64,000 bases of DNA from JAGVSR01 sp963778225 (GCA_963778225.1 CAVZTR010000004.1:1-64000); one strand, 5' to 3'. Shown: positions 16,340-25,813, counted from the first letter of the stretch. Made by a program: numbers and translations. The notes: generated by a model from the letters alone, not told the origin.

Positions 16340-17810
16340 GGGACTCACCGAGTGGATTGCCATTGCTGTCGAGCACTTCGGCCGAGGCGAGCGCCGAGGC
16401 GAGACGGCCTTCTTCCTTGTAGTATTCGGCCCGGTCCCAGAACCGCGGGCGGGCGATACCAGTCGACCGGTGGCGCCCGACAAGCTTGCCGTTGGCGTCC
16501 TCGCCGGTCACTTCGTAGACCAGCAGGTTTTGAAGGGTGACCGTTTCTTCTTCCATGCCGAGAACTTCGGTGATGTGCGTTATCTTGCGCGAACCGTCGC
16601 GAAGGCGCGAGGCCTGAACGATGACATCGATGGAGCCGCAAATCATTTCGCGGATGGTCTTCACCGGTAGCGCGTAGCCACCCATCATGATCATCGATTC
16701 CAAACGGCTGATGGCTTCGCGCGGGCTGTTGGCGTGGAGCGTGCCCATCGAGCCATCGTGGCCCGTGTTCATCGCCTGCAGAAGGTCGAAGGCTTCCGGG
16801 CCGCGGACTTCGCCGACGATGATGCGTTCGGGACGCATACGAAGACAGTTTTTGACGAGGTCGCGCATGGTGATCTCGCCCTCGCCTTCCAGGTTGGGCG
16901 GGCGGGTTTCAAGGCGGACGACGTGCGGCTGCTGGAGCTGAAGTTCGGCCGAGTCTTCGCAGGTGATGATCCGTTCGTCATGATCGACGCAACCGGTCAT
17001 GCAGTTGAGCAGCGTCGTCTTGCCCGAACCGGTACCGCCGGAGATCAGAACGTTGCAGCGGACCCGTCCGATAATCTCAAGGATCGTCTTGCCGGCCGGC
17101 GTGATGGAGCCGAACTTGACGAGATTGTCGAGACGGAGGCGATCCTTCTTGAACTTACGAATGGTGAGTGCGGGTCCGTCAATGGCCAGCGGCGGGGCGA
17201 TGACGTTGACGCGCGAGCCGTCAGGAAGACGAGCGTCGCAGATGGGGCTCGATTCATCGACGCGGCGGCCGACCTGGCTGACGATGCGCTGACAGATGTT
17301 CATGAGCTGCTGGTTGTCGGCGAAGCGAACCGAGGTCTTTTGCACCTTGCCGCTGACTTCGATGAACGTGGTCGCAGCGCCGTTGACCATGATGTCCGCG
17401 ATGTCGTCGCGGGCGAGCAGGGGCTCGAGCGGACCGTAACCCAGAACGTCGTTGCAGATGTCCTCGAGCAGCTCTTCCTGCTCGGCGATCGACATGACGA
17501 CGTTCTTGACCTGGATGATCTCGCTGACGATATCGCGGATCTCTTCGCGCGCAGCGGCGGCATCCAGCTTGGCGAGCTGCGTCAGGTCGATCGTGTCGAT
17601 CAGTGCGTTGAACACCGTCGTTTTGACGTCGTAGTACTCTTCGGAGTGCCGGCGCTGCGGCTCGGACGGCTCGGGAACCGCACGTGTCGAGGGTGCGGGC
17701 GCTTCCGCGGCACGCGGCTGCGCGGCCGCGGCCGAATTGGCAGCCGGTTGATTCTGAGGAGCGATGCGGCGCGGTGGTTGTGCGCCTTCTGTTGAACGCC
17801 TGCCGAACAT
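16332..17810 (-). CDS. cpaF: Tad/Flp pilus ATPase CpaF (TadA)
   Basis: The 492-residue secretion ATPase has a Pro/Ala-rich N-terminal extension (about 60 residues), the all-alpha region, and the ATPase core with Walker A GGTGSGKTT at 258-266, Asp box and GEVRGPEAFDLLQAMNTGHDG signature beyond residue 330. It powers assembly and likely retraction of the Flp pilus. It sits between cpaE (12 bases upstream) and tadB (overlapping), in the standard order. Confidence 0.96.
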   Translation of the reverse strand: MFGRRSTEGAQPPRRIAPQNQPAANSAAAAQPRAAEAPAPSTRAVPEPSEPQRRHSEEYYDVKTTVFNALIDTIDLTQLAKLDAAAAREEIRDIVSEIIQVKNVVMSIAEQEELLEDICNDVLGYGPLEPLLARDDIADIMVNGAATTFIEVSGKVQKTSVRFADNQQLMNICQRIVSQVGRRVDESSPICDARLPDGSRVNVIAPPLAIDGPALTIRKFKKDRLRLDNLVKFGSITPAGKTILEIIGRVRCNVLISGGTGSGKTTLLNCMTGCVDHDERIITCEDSAELQLQQPHVVRLETRPPNLEGEGEITMRDLVKNCLRMRPERIIVGEVRGPEAFDLLQAMNTGHDGSMGTLHANSPREAISRLESMIMMGGYALPVKTIREMICGSIDVIVQASRLRDGSRKITHITEVLGMEEETVTLQNLLVYEVTGEDANGKLVGRHRSTGIARPRFWDRAEYYKEEGRLASALASAEVLDSNGNPLGESHG

Positions 17811-17822
17811 GCGTGGTTATCC

Positions 17823-19133
17823 TTAGCGCTTCAGTTTCAGCTTCTCGAGAAGGGGAGCGAGGGCGGATTTCTTTTCGACCTTCACTTCCTTGCGGTGCGC
17901 CAGCGTCATCGCGATTTCGCGAAACGTCGGGGCTGCCTTGGCACGGTTGCTCAACTCCTCGATCATCTGACCGTTGTTGGAAGCCTGCCCGAAGGTCTCC
18001 GGATCGAAATCGATGACGGCGAGCGCCCGGATCCCGAGCGCCTCCTCGAATTCTTTCAGCCCGATCTCAGGACGCTTGGGCATGTTGGCCATGTTGATGA
18101 CCAGCTGCGGAGACTGATCGTTTTTCCGCGACTGCTTCAAAAGCTCGACGATGTTCTTGGCGTTGCGAAGGTTGGCGAGATCGGGAGCCGCGGTGATGAC
18201 GACCTCGTCGGCCTGCAACAGAACACGCTTGGTCCAGGCCGACCAACCGTGCGGCAGGTCGACGACGACGTAGGGCACATTCTGGCGAGCCACATCGATG
18301 ACCATGTCACAGCCGTCGGGCGTGATCTCGTAGTCGCGGTCGAGGACGACCGGAGCCGCGAAGATGGACAGATGCTCCGAGCATTTCGTCAACAGGCGAT
18401 CGAGCAGCACCTCGTCGAGGCGCTCCGGCGTTGCCAATGCATCGGCGATGCCTTGAACCGGGTCCTGGTTGAAGTCGAGGCCCGTCGTGCCGAAGGCGAG
18501 GTCGAGGTCGGCGATGATGACGTTCGACTTCAATGCCTCGGACAACGTCCAAGCCGTGTTGTGGCAAATAGTTGAAGAACCGACGCCACCCTTGGCGCCA
18601 ATGAATGCATAAACGTGACCCACGGGATCAGCTTCGGGGTCATTGTAGAGATTGGACAGGCTCTCCATGAGCTGCGCGGCGGTGATCGGTGCGACGAGAT
18701 ACTCGCTGACGCCGCGCTTGAGCAGTTCACGGTAGAGGACGACGTCGTTGACGTGGCCGATGATCACAACTTTGGTGCCGGGATCACAGCATTCAGCGAG
18801 GCGGTCCAGCTCGCTGATCAGCTGCTGCCGCGGTAGTGAGCTTTCCACGACAATCAGGTTCGGCGTGGGGCTTTCCTGATAGTGCTGCACGGCGGCCGTC
18901 GCGCCGCCCATGTGCACACTGACGTGCGCCTTGCTCAGGCGGCGGTCTTCCGACGCATCCTGGACCACGCCGGCCATATGATTGTTTTCGCAGAAGGCCT
19001 GGATCGAGATGCGCGGAATTGGCCGGGCACGCTCAAGGCTCGCCTGGCTGGTTTCTTCGACGGCGAAGTCAAGCTCGAGACGATCGGCGCTCGTTTCCGT
19101 TGCCGCCAGATTGGTGCTTGTCTGTCTGATCAT
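17823..19133 (-). CDS. cpaE: Pilus assembly protein CpaE/TadZ
   Basis: The 436-residue protein has an N-terminal receiver-like domain (about residues 42-165) without the full phospho-acceptor set, then a MinD/ParA-type ATPase domain with deviant P-loop GAKGGVGSS near 179-187. CpaE/TadZ localises the pilus machinery, usually at a pole. The start overlaps the cpaD stop by four bases (ATGA), so translation is probably coupled. Confidence 0.94.
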   Translation of the reverse strand: MIRQTSTNLAATETSADRLELDFAVEETSQASLERARPIPRISIQAFCENNHMAGVVQDASEDRRLSKAHVSVHMGGATAAVQHYQESPTPNLIVVESSLPRQQLISELDRLAECCDPGTKVVIIGHVNDVVLYRELLKRGVSEYLVAPITAAQLMESLSNLYNDPEADPVGHVYAFIGAKGGVGSSTICHNTAWTLSEALKSNVIIADLDLAFGTTGLDFNQDPVQGIADALATPERLDEVLLDRLLTKCSEHLSIFAAPVVLDRDYEITPDGCDMVIDVARQNVPYVVVDLPHGWSAWTKRVLLQADEVVITAAPDLANLRNAKNIVELLKQSRKNDQSPQLVINMANMPKRPEIGLKEFEEALGIRALAVIDFDPETFGQASNNGQMIEELSNRAKAAPTFREIAMTLAHRKEVKVEKKSALAPLLEKLKLKR

Positions 19134-19903
19134 GTTACGAAAACCTCGTTATCACTCGCCGCGGTTTCGACTTGTTCGTCTTGGCTCTTCTCGGCGCCGC
19201 TCGATTCACCCTTGATGTACTTGTCCCACGTCACAGAACGGCGCTCCGAGGGGCGGGCATCCATATTGCGCGGGCCGAGCAGATCCGCGGGATTGACCAC
19301 CATCGCGGCAAGATTTTTCTGGCTCGCGCAGCCAAAGTTCGGCGCCGGGAGATTTCGGGGATCACGTGCGAGATTGGTTTGGAAGTTCCCGCACTCGGGG
19401 CCCTCCGCGACGAAGCGCAAGAAGGACAGCTTCACGGGCGGGCTCGACGCGCCAGCCGCATCAAAGGGCTCGATGTTGATTTCCGCTTCCGTGTAGCCGT
19501 TCTCTTTCAGGAGTGCGCCGATCTCGTGGACCGCTGTAATTGCAGCCGTTTCATTGGACGAGCCACTTGGAGCGGCAATGACCAGGCGACTGTTGCCGGC
19601 GTCGCTCGCGCGAGCCTGATGGCTAAAGCCCAGAACATCAGATCGTTGCGATGGTGAAAGGCCGTTAGCGCCGCGCGGAACAGCGATGTTGAGCGTTTCG
19701 GGCTGCTGCGACACCAGAATGGGATGACGCTGCAGCGGATCGGTCAGCTCCCAGCCTGCGACGCGCGTGCCCTCTTCGAGCGTTTTGCACCCGGCGAGCG
19801 TCAGTGCGAGAGTGGCGGCCAGAGCAATCCGAATTGGCATCGCAACCGTGTTTGCTTGGCGCGAATCGCGGACAGGGCGGGACTTCAAAGTTCCGGTGGT
19901 CAT
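19130..19903 (-). CDS. cpaD: Pilus assembly lipoprotein CpaD
   Basis: The product has a lipobox LTLAGC that places the lipidated Cys at residue 39 of the 257-residue protein starting at 19903. CpaD is the outer-membrane lipoprotein that helps the CpaC secretin assemble. GGAG lies eight bases before the ATG at 19903. An alternative ATG at 19930 overlaps the cpaC stop by four bases but lacks a ribosome site, and one at 19840 would give the most compact signal peptide. The C-terminal half matches the family (FGCASQKNLAAMV). Confidence 0.88.
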   Translation of the reverse strand: MTTGTLKSRPVRDSRQANTVAMPIRIALAATLALTLAGCKTLEEGTRVAGWELTDPLQRHPILVSQQPETLNIAVPRGANGLSPSQRSDVLGFSHQARASDAGNSRLVIAAPSGSSNETAAITAVHEIGALLKENGYTEAEINIEPFDAAGASSPPVKLSFLRFVAEGPECGNFQTNLARDPRNLPAPNFGCASQKNLAAMVVNPADLLGPRNMDARPSERRSVTWDKYIKGESSGAEKSQDEQVETAASDNEVFVT

Positions 19904-19926
19904 CGTGTGGTCTCCAACCTGTGCCG

Positions 19927-21564
19927 TCATTCGACAATGAAGCCGTAGTCGCCCTTGAGATCGTTCACCGGCTGTGCTGCCGGGTCGTGTCCGTAGATGC
20001 GGTTCAAGTGGCCAAGGAAAATGCCCTTCAGGTCGGTCGCTTCGGCTAGGCCGTCGCTCGGGGCGCCGAGCTTCTGGCGCGCCACGGGCTGAACGAGATA
20101 GGGCGTCACGATGACGACGAGTTCAGTTTCTTCCTTGATGAAATCGCGGCTGCGGAAAAGTGTGCCCAGCACCGGCAGATCCTTGAGGCCGGGAAGTCCG
20201 TCGATGTTCTGACGCACGTCGTCAGAGATGAGGCCGGCAAGGGCGAGTGAACCGCCTGAGGGCATTTCGACCGTCGATTTGGCTTCACGCTTGGTGAGGG
20301 CGGGGATCGAGAGGCCGCCGAGCGTCACTGCGCCGGCCGTGGAGAGCTCACTGACCTCGGTCTCGATCTTCAAGCTGATGCGGCCTTCCGACATGACGGT
20401 CGGGGTGAAGGACACGCCGATACCGAACTCTTTAAAGATAACAGTGATGCCGCCCTGACCATCCGCCACGGGAATTGGGAATTCACCACCTGCGAGGAAT
20501 TTGGCGGCTTCGCCGGAGATGGCGGTCAGCGTCGGTTCGGCGAGCGTGCGCATCAGGCCGGCGCGTTCGAGAGCTCGGATCGCGTGCGTCACCCGCGCGT
20601 CCCCGTTGCTCCAGCCGCCCGCGATGCCCGAGTTGCCAAACGGATCGCCTGCGCCAACGGGACCAGGGTTATAGTTGGTGAGCAAGCCGGCGTTATCACC
20701 CGTTGTTTGTATGCCTGGAATTGGCAGGCTTCCTAGGCCAGCGGCGGTTGTCAGCGGCAGTGCGTTTGCCGTCAGGAGAGAGGTCGCAAAGTTGCCGGCG
20801 TTGATCGTGGCGCCGATGTTGATACCGAACTGCTTGAGAAGCGTGCGCTGCACTTCCGCGACAGTGACCTTGAGCATGACCTGCTCTTCGCCGCCCACGG
20901 CAAGCATGTTGATCACATTGCTTTCGAGCGGATTATCAAACCCCTGGCCGGTCTGCTGCTGGTTCATCAACGTCACGCCATCAGCCGTGGACGCGGTTTT
21001 GAACTGATACTGCGCCGTGATGAACTGGCGAGCGATCTGCCCTGCGCGATTGGAGTCCACCGGAGTGCGGACTGTGCCGGTCAGAATGATCGTGTTGTTC
21101 AACACTTCGGCGGTGATATCGGAGCCCGGGATGAGGCGCGCCAGCAAGGCATCAAGATCAGCGGTCTCGCGCTTGACGTAGATTTCGAGCGTCGCGAACT
21201 GATCGCCATTCTCATCGAAGATGAAGGCGTTCGATTCGCCGAAGCCCTTGGCCATGAGGAAAATGCGGTTGGAGGACTGCACCACCGCGTCAACCGCCTG
21301 CGGGTTCGACATAATGATGTCGCGAGCGGGACGGGGCATTTCGATCATCGTCGACTTGCCGAGGCCCAGATACACGGTGCGGCGCTTGCCGGCGTCTGCT
21401 TCCGTCAAACGGATCAGCGATTCGTGCTGACCGGCCCTCAGACCGTTGAGGCTCTTGTCGAGATGGCCGCCCACGTCATCGCCCGCGCGAGCGGGGCTCA
21501 GCGCTGCGGCGGTGACCACCATCGCAATGACGGACGCTAGCCGTCTAATCACCATATTCAACAT
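19927..21564 (-). CDS. cpaC: Pilus secretin CpaC/RcpA
   Basis: The 545-residue protein has a signal peptide, an N-terminal BON/pilus N1-like domain (about residues 55-130) and a secretin domain in the C-terminal half with the GGEFPIPV and LRSRDF-like (LFRSRDFIKEETELVVIVTPYLV) motifs. It forms the outer-membrane pore for the Flp pilus. It lies between cpaB (40 bases upstream) and cpaD. Confidence 0.94.
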   Translation of the reverse strand: MLNMVIRRLASVIAMVVTAAALSPARAGDDVGGHLDKSLNGLRAGQHESLIRLTEADAGKRRTVYLGLGKSTMIEMPRPARDIIMSNPQAVDAVVQSSNRIFLMAKGFGESNAFIFDENGDQFATLEIYVKRETADLDALLARLIPGSDITAEVLNNTIILTGTVRTPVDSNRAGQIARQFITAQYQFKTASTADGVTLMNQQQTGQGFDNPLESNVINMLAVGGEEQVMLKVTVAEVQRTLLKQFGINIGATINAGNFATSLLTANALPLTTAAGLGSLPIPGIQTTGDNAGLLTNYNPGPVGAGDPFGNSGIAGGWSNGDARVTHAIRALERAGLMRTLAEPTLTAISGEAAKFLAGGEFPIPVADGQGGITVIFKEFGIGVSFTPTVMSEGRISLKIETEVSELSTAGAVTLGGLSIPALTKREAKSTVEMPSGGSLALAGLISDDVRQNIDGLPGLKDLPVLGTLFRSRDFIKEETELVVIVTPYLVQPVARQKLGAPSDGLAEATDLKGIFLGHLNRIYGHDPAAQPVNDLKGDYGFIVE

Positions 21565-21604
21565 CGTATGTCTGCCTTCCGACGAACTTGCAAAATCAAT
21601 CAGA

Positions 21605-22411
21605 TCAGTTCACGCCCATGGCACGTGATCTGACGCCATAACGAAGAAGCCGGATGGCGTTTCCGTCTTTGGGTTTATTGAGTGCCTCGCCGACGCCCGG
21701 GCCTTTGTTGGCTGGATCAAGGTCAGCGATGGAGCGCAGAGAGAGACTGATTTCGCCCAGCGAGTTGGCGAGCAGGAGCATCTCGGCTTGACGCGGCGTG
21801 AGTTCGAGAGTGGCGGTGTTCGCTGCGCCTTCGGCCGACTTCTTGCCTTCTTTGGTTTCGATCTGCTGACCAAGGGCAAGGACGCGGACGTTTGTAAAAA
21901 GGGTGTCGCTGACGAATTCGTCGCCACCGGTCTTGCCGCGCAGGCGGCGAATGAGAATCACGTCCACGTGGTCGTTAGGAAGGATCAGGCGACCGACGGC
22001 TGTCTCTTCCTTGATGCGCGTGGAGACGGCGCGCATGCCGGCGGGGAGGATGGCGGCTAGCACACCGCCCTGCCCGGCCTTCACGAGTTTGGCCGCGGTG
22101 ATGGGCTCGCCGGCAAGTATCGGCGCGCGGGCAATCGCGCCCGAGAGCTGGCGCATCGCTTCGCGGTTGGACTTGTCCGTGATGAAGCCTTTGGAGGCAT
22201 TGGCAGGCCATTCCTGCCAGCGGAAGCTGCCTTCGTTCGTCACCTGCCCGAGACCGATATCGGCACCGGCGACCAGCACTTGGACCGAGTTGACCTTGAC
22301 CTCGACCCGCTTCTCTTCCGTCGGCTTGTTCAGCATCCCCTTGACCAGCACGAAGGCCAGGAACGCTGAAACACCCGCGATGGAAATGCCTATAACCTGA
22401 GCTCGTTTCAT
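21605..22411 (-). CDS. cpaB: Flp pilus assembly protein CpaB/RcpC
   Basis: The 268-residue protein has an N-terminal membrane helix (residues 6-27), a SAF domain (about 44-110, VLVAGADIGLGQ) and the RcpC-type C-terminal region. Members sit in the periplasm and interact with the secretin and peptidoglycan. It is the first gene of the leftward run cpaB-C-D-E-F-tadB-tadC. The gap to cpaA is 170 bases, enough for a promoter. Confidence 0.9.
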   Translation of the reverse strand: MKRAQVIGISIAGVSAFLAFVLVKGMLNKPTEEKRVEVKVNSVQVLVAGADIGLGQVTNEGSFRWQEWPANASKGFITDKSNREAMRQLSGAIARAPILAGEPITAAKLVKAGQGGVLAAILPAGMRAVSTRIKEETAVGRLILPNDHVDVILIRRLRGKTGGDEFVSDTLFTNVRVLALGQQIETKEGKKSAEGAANTATLELTPRQAEMLLLANSLGEISLSLRSIADLDPANKGPGVGEALNKPKDGNAIRLLRYGVRSRAMGVN

Positions 22412-22581
22412 TGCGCGACTCTGCGTCCCTATGCGCCGGAAAGACCCCTCTTCCCGACGTCGGACTCAGTTTTGCGCGACATTCGTCAATGCGAGGTTAA
22501 TTGCCGTCGTAAATCGACGCGCCCGCTACACCCCCAGATTAAGGCGCCGTGAAAACGAACGATCCTCGTTGGCTTGCCGGG

Positions 22582-23115
22582 TTAAACGATCAGCAGCTTG
22601 AAGAGGGCGGTCTTGGGATAGACGAAGAGACCGCCTGCACAGATCGCCAAACCATAGGGAATGCCGTTGCCGGCCTTGTGCAGACGGGCGGCCCATTCGG
22701 GCAGCTGGTAAGCCCCGGCGGGTATGCTGCGGACGGCCAGGATCATGAGGGCGAGAGCGCCACCTGCCACGGTGACGTACGCGATGAAGGGGATGAGTTG
22801 ATCAGTGCCGATCCAGAGGGCGCTGACGGCGAGGAGCTTGGCATCGCCGCCGCCCAGGAGGTTGAATGCAAAGAGCGCGATGCCGAAAGCCAGGACGACC
22901 GCGAAGGCGGCCAGGTGCATCAACGCAGCATGCATGGATAAGCCGGCCAGCAGGGCGGCAATCGGGAACATGGCAAGGATGGCCAGCGAGATCCGGTTGG
23001 GAATGGTCATCGTGAAGACGTCCATCACCGCGGCGTACGCCAACGCTGCAGGGAACAGCAGGAGAACCGGATAATCGAGCACGCAAAAACTCCACGAACA
23101 GAACGCGACGCTCAC
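22582..23115 (-). CDS. cpaA: Prepilin peptidase CpaA/TadV
   Basis: The 177-residue integral membrane protein has the A24 peptidase pattern with two conserved aspartates: one in the VMDVFTMTIPN segment (near residue 32) and one in the GGGDAKLLA motif (near 91). It should cleave and mature Flp prepilins. It reads in the same direction as cpaB. No pilin gene lies between or beside them, so the substrate must be encoded elsewhere. Confidence 0.92.
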   Translation of the reverse strand: MSVAFCSWSFCVLDYPVLLLFPAALAYAAVMDVFTMTIPNRISLAILAMFPIAALLAGLSMHAALMHLAAFAVVLAFGIALFAFNLLGGGDAKLLAVSALWIGTDQLIPFIAYVTVAGGALALMILAVRSIPAGAYQLPEWAARLHKAGNGIPYGLAICAGGLFVYPKTALFKLLIV

Positions 23116-23168
23116 GAACTTGCCTGATTTTGGTTAATCCGAGGTAAACCGGCAATTCGGTTGGAGCG

Positions 23169-24308
23169 TCAGCGAAAGTGTTTGGAGAGCTTGAGGCCCT
23201 GAGCCTGGTAGTTGGAGCCGAGATCGCGGCCGTAAAGCATCTCCGGCACTTCGACCATGCGCTCGTAGATCAGGCGCCCAATGATCTGCCCGTCTTCGAG
23301 AATGAACGGCACTTTGTGCGAGCGGACTTCCAGGACCACGCGAGAGCCGTGTCCGCCGGCAGGCTCATGGCCGAAACCGGGATCCATGAACCCCGCATAA
23401 TGCACGCGGAATTCGCCAACCAGCGGGTTGAAGGGCATCATCTCAGCCGCATGGGTCGGCGGAATGTGAACGGCTTCCTTCGAGGCCAAGATATAGAACT
23501 GGTCGGGATCGAGGATCAGGCGGCGGGCGCCGCGGGAGTCGATTTCTTCCCAGTAGTCGGAGATGGCGCAGCTCTTGGGGGCATCGACATCGACGACGCC
23601 CGTGTGCCGCTTGGCGCGGTAGCCGACGAGGCCTGAGATTCCCCCGACCAGATCAACCGAGAGAGCAATGCCGTCGCTGATATCGGCGGAACCGCCGGAG
23701 ACGAGCGTCAGTTCTTTGTGAAGGCGGGCGAGGCTTTTGTCGTCTTCCCGAGGGTTGCCGACGCGAAAGCGCAGCTGGCTCAGCTTCGAGCCGGTGCGAG
23801 CGAGAATCGGGAATGTCTGCGGGCAGATCTCGGCGTAGAGGGGGCCCTTGTACCCGGCCGGGATTTGGTCGAACGCCGTCACGCCATCGGCTATGACGCG
23901 GGTGAAGACGTCCAGGCGGCCCGTGGAGCTTTTAGGGTTGGCCGACGCAGATATGGTGTCGGGGAGGCCGAGGCTTTCGAGCAGCGGAACGATGTAGACG
24001 CAGCCGGTTTCCAGGACGGCGCCTTTGGTCAGGTCGATGGTGTGCAGCTTCAGGTCGGCGAGCTTTTCGGTCACCTTCGACCCGGGGCCCGGCAAGAAGC
24101 TGGCGCGGACACGATAGGCTTCGCGGCCCAGACGCAGATCGACGCTCGCCGGCTGTAGCTGGCCGGCGGCCAAGGGCTCCGAGAGCTTGAGCGCACCGCC
24201 CGAGATCAGAGCACGGATGGCCTGGGCAGGCAGAATGCCGTTCGACACCGCGACGCCCAGAGGGCGAGATCGCGACGTCTTGGCCCGAACTGCGGTCTTT
24301 TTTGCCAT
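23169..24308 (-). CDS. dcd: Long-form dCTP deaminase
   Basis: The 379-residue protein consists of two tandem dUTPase-like domains, twice the size of the E. coli enzyme, as is usual for the alphaproteobacterial form. The first half has an SASANPKSSTGRLDVF motif and the second a matching VHYAGFMDPGFG region. It converts dCTP to dUTP for thymidylate synthesis. The start at 24308 (MAKKTAV) is chosen because sequence further upstream to 24608 is low-complexity and overlaps the metZ riboswitch on the other strand. It is divergent from metZ. Confidence 0.9.
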   Translation of the reverse strand: MAKKTAVRAKTSRSRPLGVAVSNGILPAQAIRALISGGALKLSEPLAAGQLQPASVDLRLGREAYRVRASFLPGPGSKVTEKLADLKLHTIDLTKGAVLETGCVYIVPLLESLGLPDTISASANPKSSTGRLDVFTRVIADGVTAFDQIPAGYKGPLYAEICPQTFPILARTGSKLSQLRFRVGNPREDDKSLARLHKELTLVSGGSADISDGIALSVDLVGGISGLVGYRAKRHTGVVDVDAPKSCAISDYWEEIDSRGARRLILDPDQFYILASKEAVHIPPTHAAEMMPFNPLVGEFRVHYAGFMDPGFGHEPAGGHGSRVVLEVRSHKVPFILEDGQIIGRLIYERMVEVPEMLYGRDLGSNYQAQGLKLSKHFR

Positions 24309-24393
24309 GAGGCTCCCCACTGCTCCTCTCTGGGCTCTAAAGCATGGTGTGCTTGACGCCAAGGGGAGGGGGCGGTATTCCCCGGCCGATCGT

Positions 24394-24446
24394 CGTGGTG
24401 ATTTGGCCGGCCGGCTTGCAGCCACGTAAAACAACTCGCTAAAATG
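24394..24446 (+). promoter_or_regulatory. SAM-II riboswitch (metA motif)
   Basis: The sequence has the hallmarks of the SAM-II aptamer. P1 is CGTGG (24394-24398) pairing with CCACG (24422-24426). GTGATTTG follows the first strand, TTGCAGCCACGTAAAA spans the second, and the pseudoknot strand GCTAAAATGG is at 24438-24447. It lies about 150 bases before metZ, a known SAM-II target in alphaproteobacteria. Binding of S-adenosylmethionine should lower metZ expression. Confidence 0.88.
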
Positions 24447-24465
24447 GCCGCGCGCACCCGGAATT

Positions 24466-24520
24466 CCCGGCGCACGGCTCCTTAGGTGAAGGGGCGTGCC
24501 GCAGGGGTACCGGGTTTTTT
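24466..24520 (+). promoter_or_regulatory. Terminator-like fold after the riboswitch
   Basis: CCCGG at 24466-24470 can pair with CCGGG at 24510-24514, enclosing GCACG/CGTGC, and TTTTTT follows at 24515-24520. The stem has a large internal loop, so this is a candidate expression platform rather than a clear terminator. Confidence 0.4.
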
Positions 24521-24576
24521 GTTGTGCGGCTTGGCGACGCCGCAGCGGAGTTTTTGGTTGTGCGGCGTGGCGACGC
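24521..24576 (+). repeat. Tandem repeat in the metZ leader
   Basis: GTTGTGCGGCTTGGCGACGC at 24521-24540 recurs with one mismatch at 24557-24576, period 36. Each copy is preceded by a T-run, and GCCGCA/TGCGGC inverted segments flank them. It lies in the untranslated leader between riboswitch and start codon. Confidence 0.75.
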
Positions 24577-24598
24577 GACCGCCGGGGAGCAGACGGAC

Positions 24599-25813
24599 AT
24601 GACCGCATCCAAGACGGACGCCGAGATCGCGGCAGAGTGGGCGCCGGAAACGCAGTTGGTCCACGGGGGTACTCTGAGATCGCAATTCGGCGAGACCTCG
24701 GAAGCGATCTTCCTGACCCAAGGCTTCGTCTACACGTGCGCGGAGCAGGCCGAGGCGCGGTTCAAGAACGAGGATCCGGGCTTTCAGTATTCGCGGTTCG
24801 CAAACCCGACCGTTTCGATGCTCGAGGAACGGCTCCGCATCTTCGAGGGCGCGGAAGCGTGTCGCGTCATGGCGACGGGGATGGCTGCGGTCAACGCTGC
24901 GCTGATGTCGTATCTGCGCGCGGGCGATCATGTCGTGGCTGCGCGGGCCATGTTCGGTTCATGCCGTTACATCGTGGAGACGCTGTGCCCCCGGTTCGGC
25001 ATTACGCCCACACTCATCGACGGCCGTGACATCAATGAATGGCGCAAGGCCGTGCGGCCGAACACGAAGGCGTTCTTCTTCGAGACGCCCGCCAACCCGA
25101 CGCTCGACCTCGTCGACATCGCGGCGGTGTCGAAGCTCGCCAAGGAGATCGGCGCGCTCGTCATGGTCGACAACGTCTTTGCGACACCGATGCTGCAGCG
25201 GCCGCTCCAGCATGGCGCAGACGTCGTCATCTATTCGGCGACCAAGCACATCGACGGGCAGGGACGGTGTCTGGGCGGTGCCGTCTTGTGTTCGGAGAAG
25301 TTCTTGACCGACCATCTGCAGGATTACTTCCGGCAGACGGGCCCGTCGCTCAGTCCATTCAATGCCTGGGTGATGCTGAAGAGCCTTGAGACGATGCCCA
25401 TTCGCATTGCGGCGCAGTGTGAGAACGCTGCCACAGTTGCGGATTATCTCGCCGGCAAGCCGGGCGTCGCCCGGGTCATCTATTGTGGCCGTGCGGATCA
25501 CCCGCAGGCGGCGATCGTGGCCAAGCAGATGACGGGCGGCGGTCAGATGATCGCGTTGGAGGTCGAAGGTGGCAAGGAGGCGGCGTTCCGGTTCCAGAAC
25601 GCGCTGCGTCTCATCAAAATCTCCAACAATCTCGGTGACTCAAAGAGCCTGATTACGCACCCGCCGACGACGACCCATTTCAAGATTGGAGCGGCAGCGC
25701 GCGCAGAACTGGGCATTGGCGACGGGATGCTGCGACTATCGGTTGGACTTGAAAACGCCAACGATCTCATTGCGGATGTGGCGCGTGGGCTTGCCGCGGC
25801 ACGCACCGCCTGA
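24599..25813 (+). CDS. metZ: O-succinylhomoserine sulfhydrylase
   Basis: The 404-residue PLP enzyme of the Cys/Met metabolism family has the lysine motif YSATKHIDGQGR with Lys216 and GFxYxRxxNPT-like PGFQYSRFANPT near residue 60. The preserved Gln-Gly after the lysine and the absence of cystathionine-synthase features favour the sulfhydrylase. It makes homocysteine directly from O-succinylhomoserine and sulfide. The ATG at 24599 follows GGGGAGCAG; a longer frame from 24524 would start inside the tandem repeat. The upstream SAM-II riboswitch supports a methionine role. Confidence 0.92.
   Translation: MTASKTDAEIAAEWAPETQLVHGGTLRSQFGETSEAIFLTQGFVYTCAEQAEARFKNEDPGFQYSRFANPTVSMLEERLRIFEGAEACRVMATGMAAVNAALMSYLRAGDHVVAARAMFGSCRYIVETLCPRFGITPTLIDGRDINEWRKAVRPNTKAFFFETPANPTLDLVDIAAVSKLAKEIGALVMVDNVFATPMLQRPLQHGADVVIYSATKHIDGQGRCLGGAVLCSEKFLTDHLQDYFRQTGPSLSPFNAWVMLKSLETMPIRIAAQCENAATVADYLAGKPGVARVIYCGRADHPQAAIVAKQMTGGGQMIALEVEGGKEAAFRFQNALRLIKISNNLGDSKSLITHPPTTTHFKIGAAARAELGIGDGMLRLSVGLENANDLIADVARGLAAARTA

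Noticed and set aside
16734..17795. A long plus-strand frame opposite cpaF
   Set aside because: Antisense shadow of the pilus ATPase, low-complexity composition and no family resemblance.
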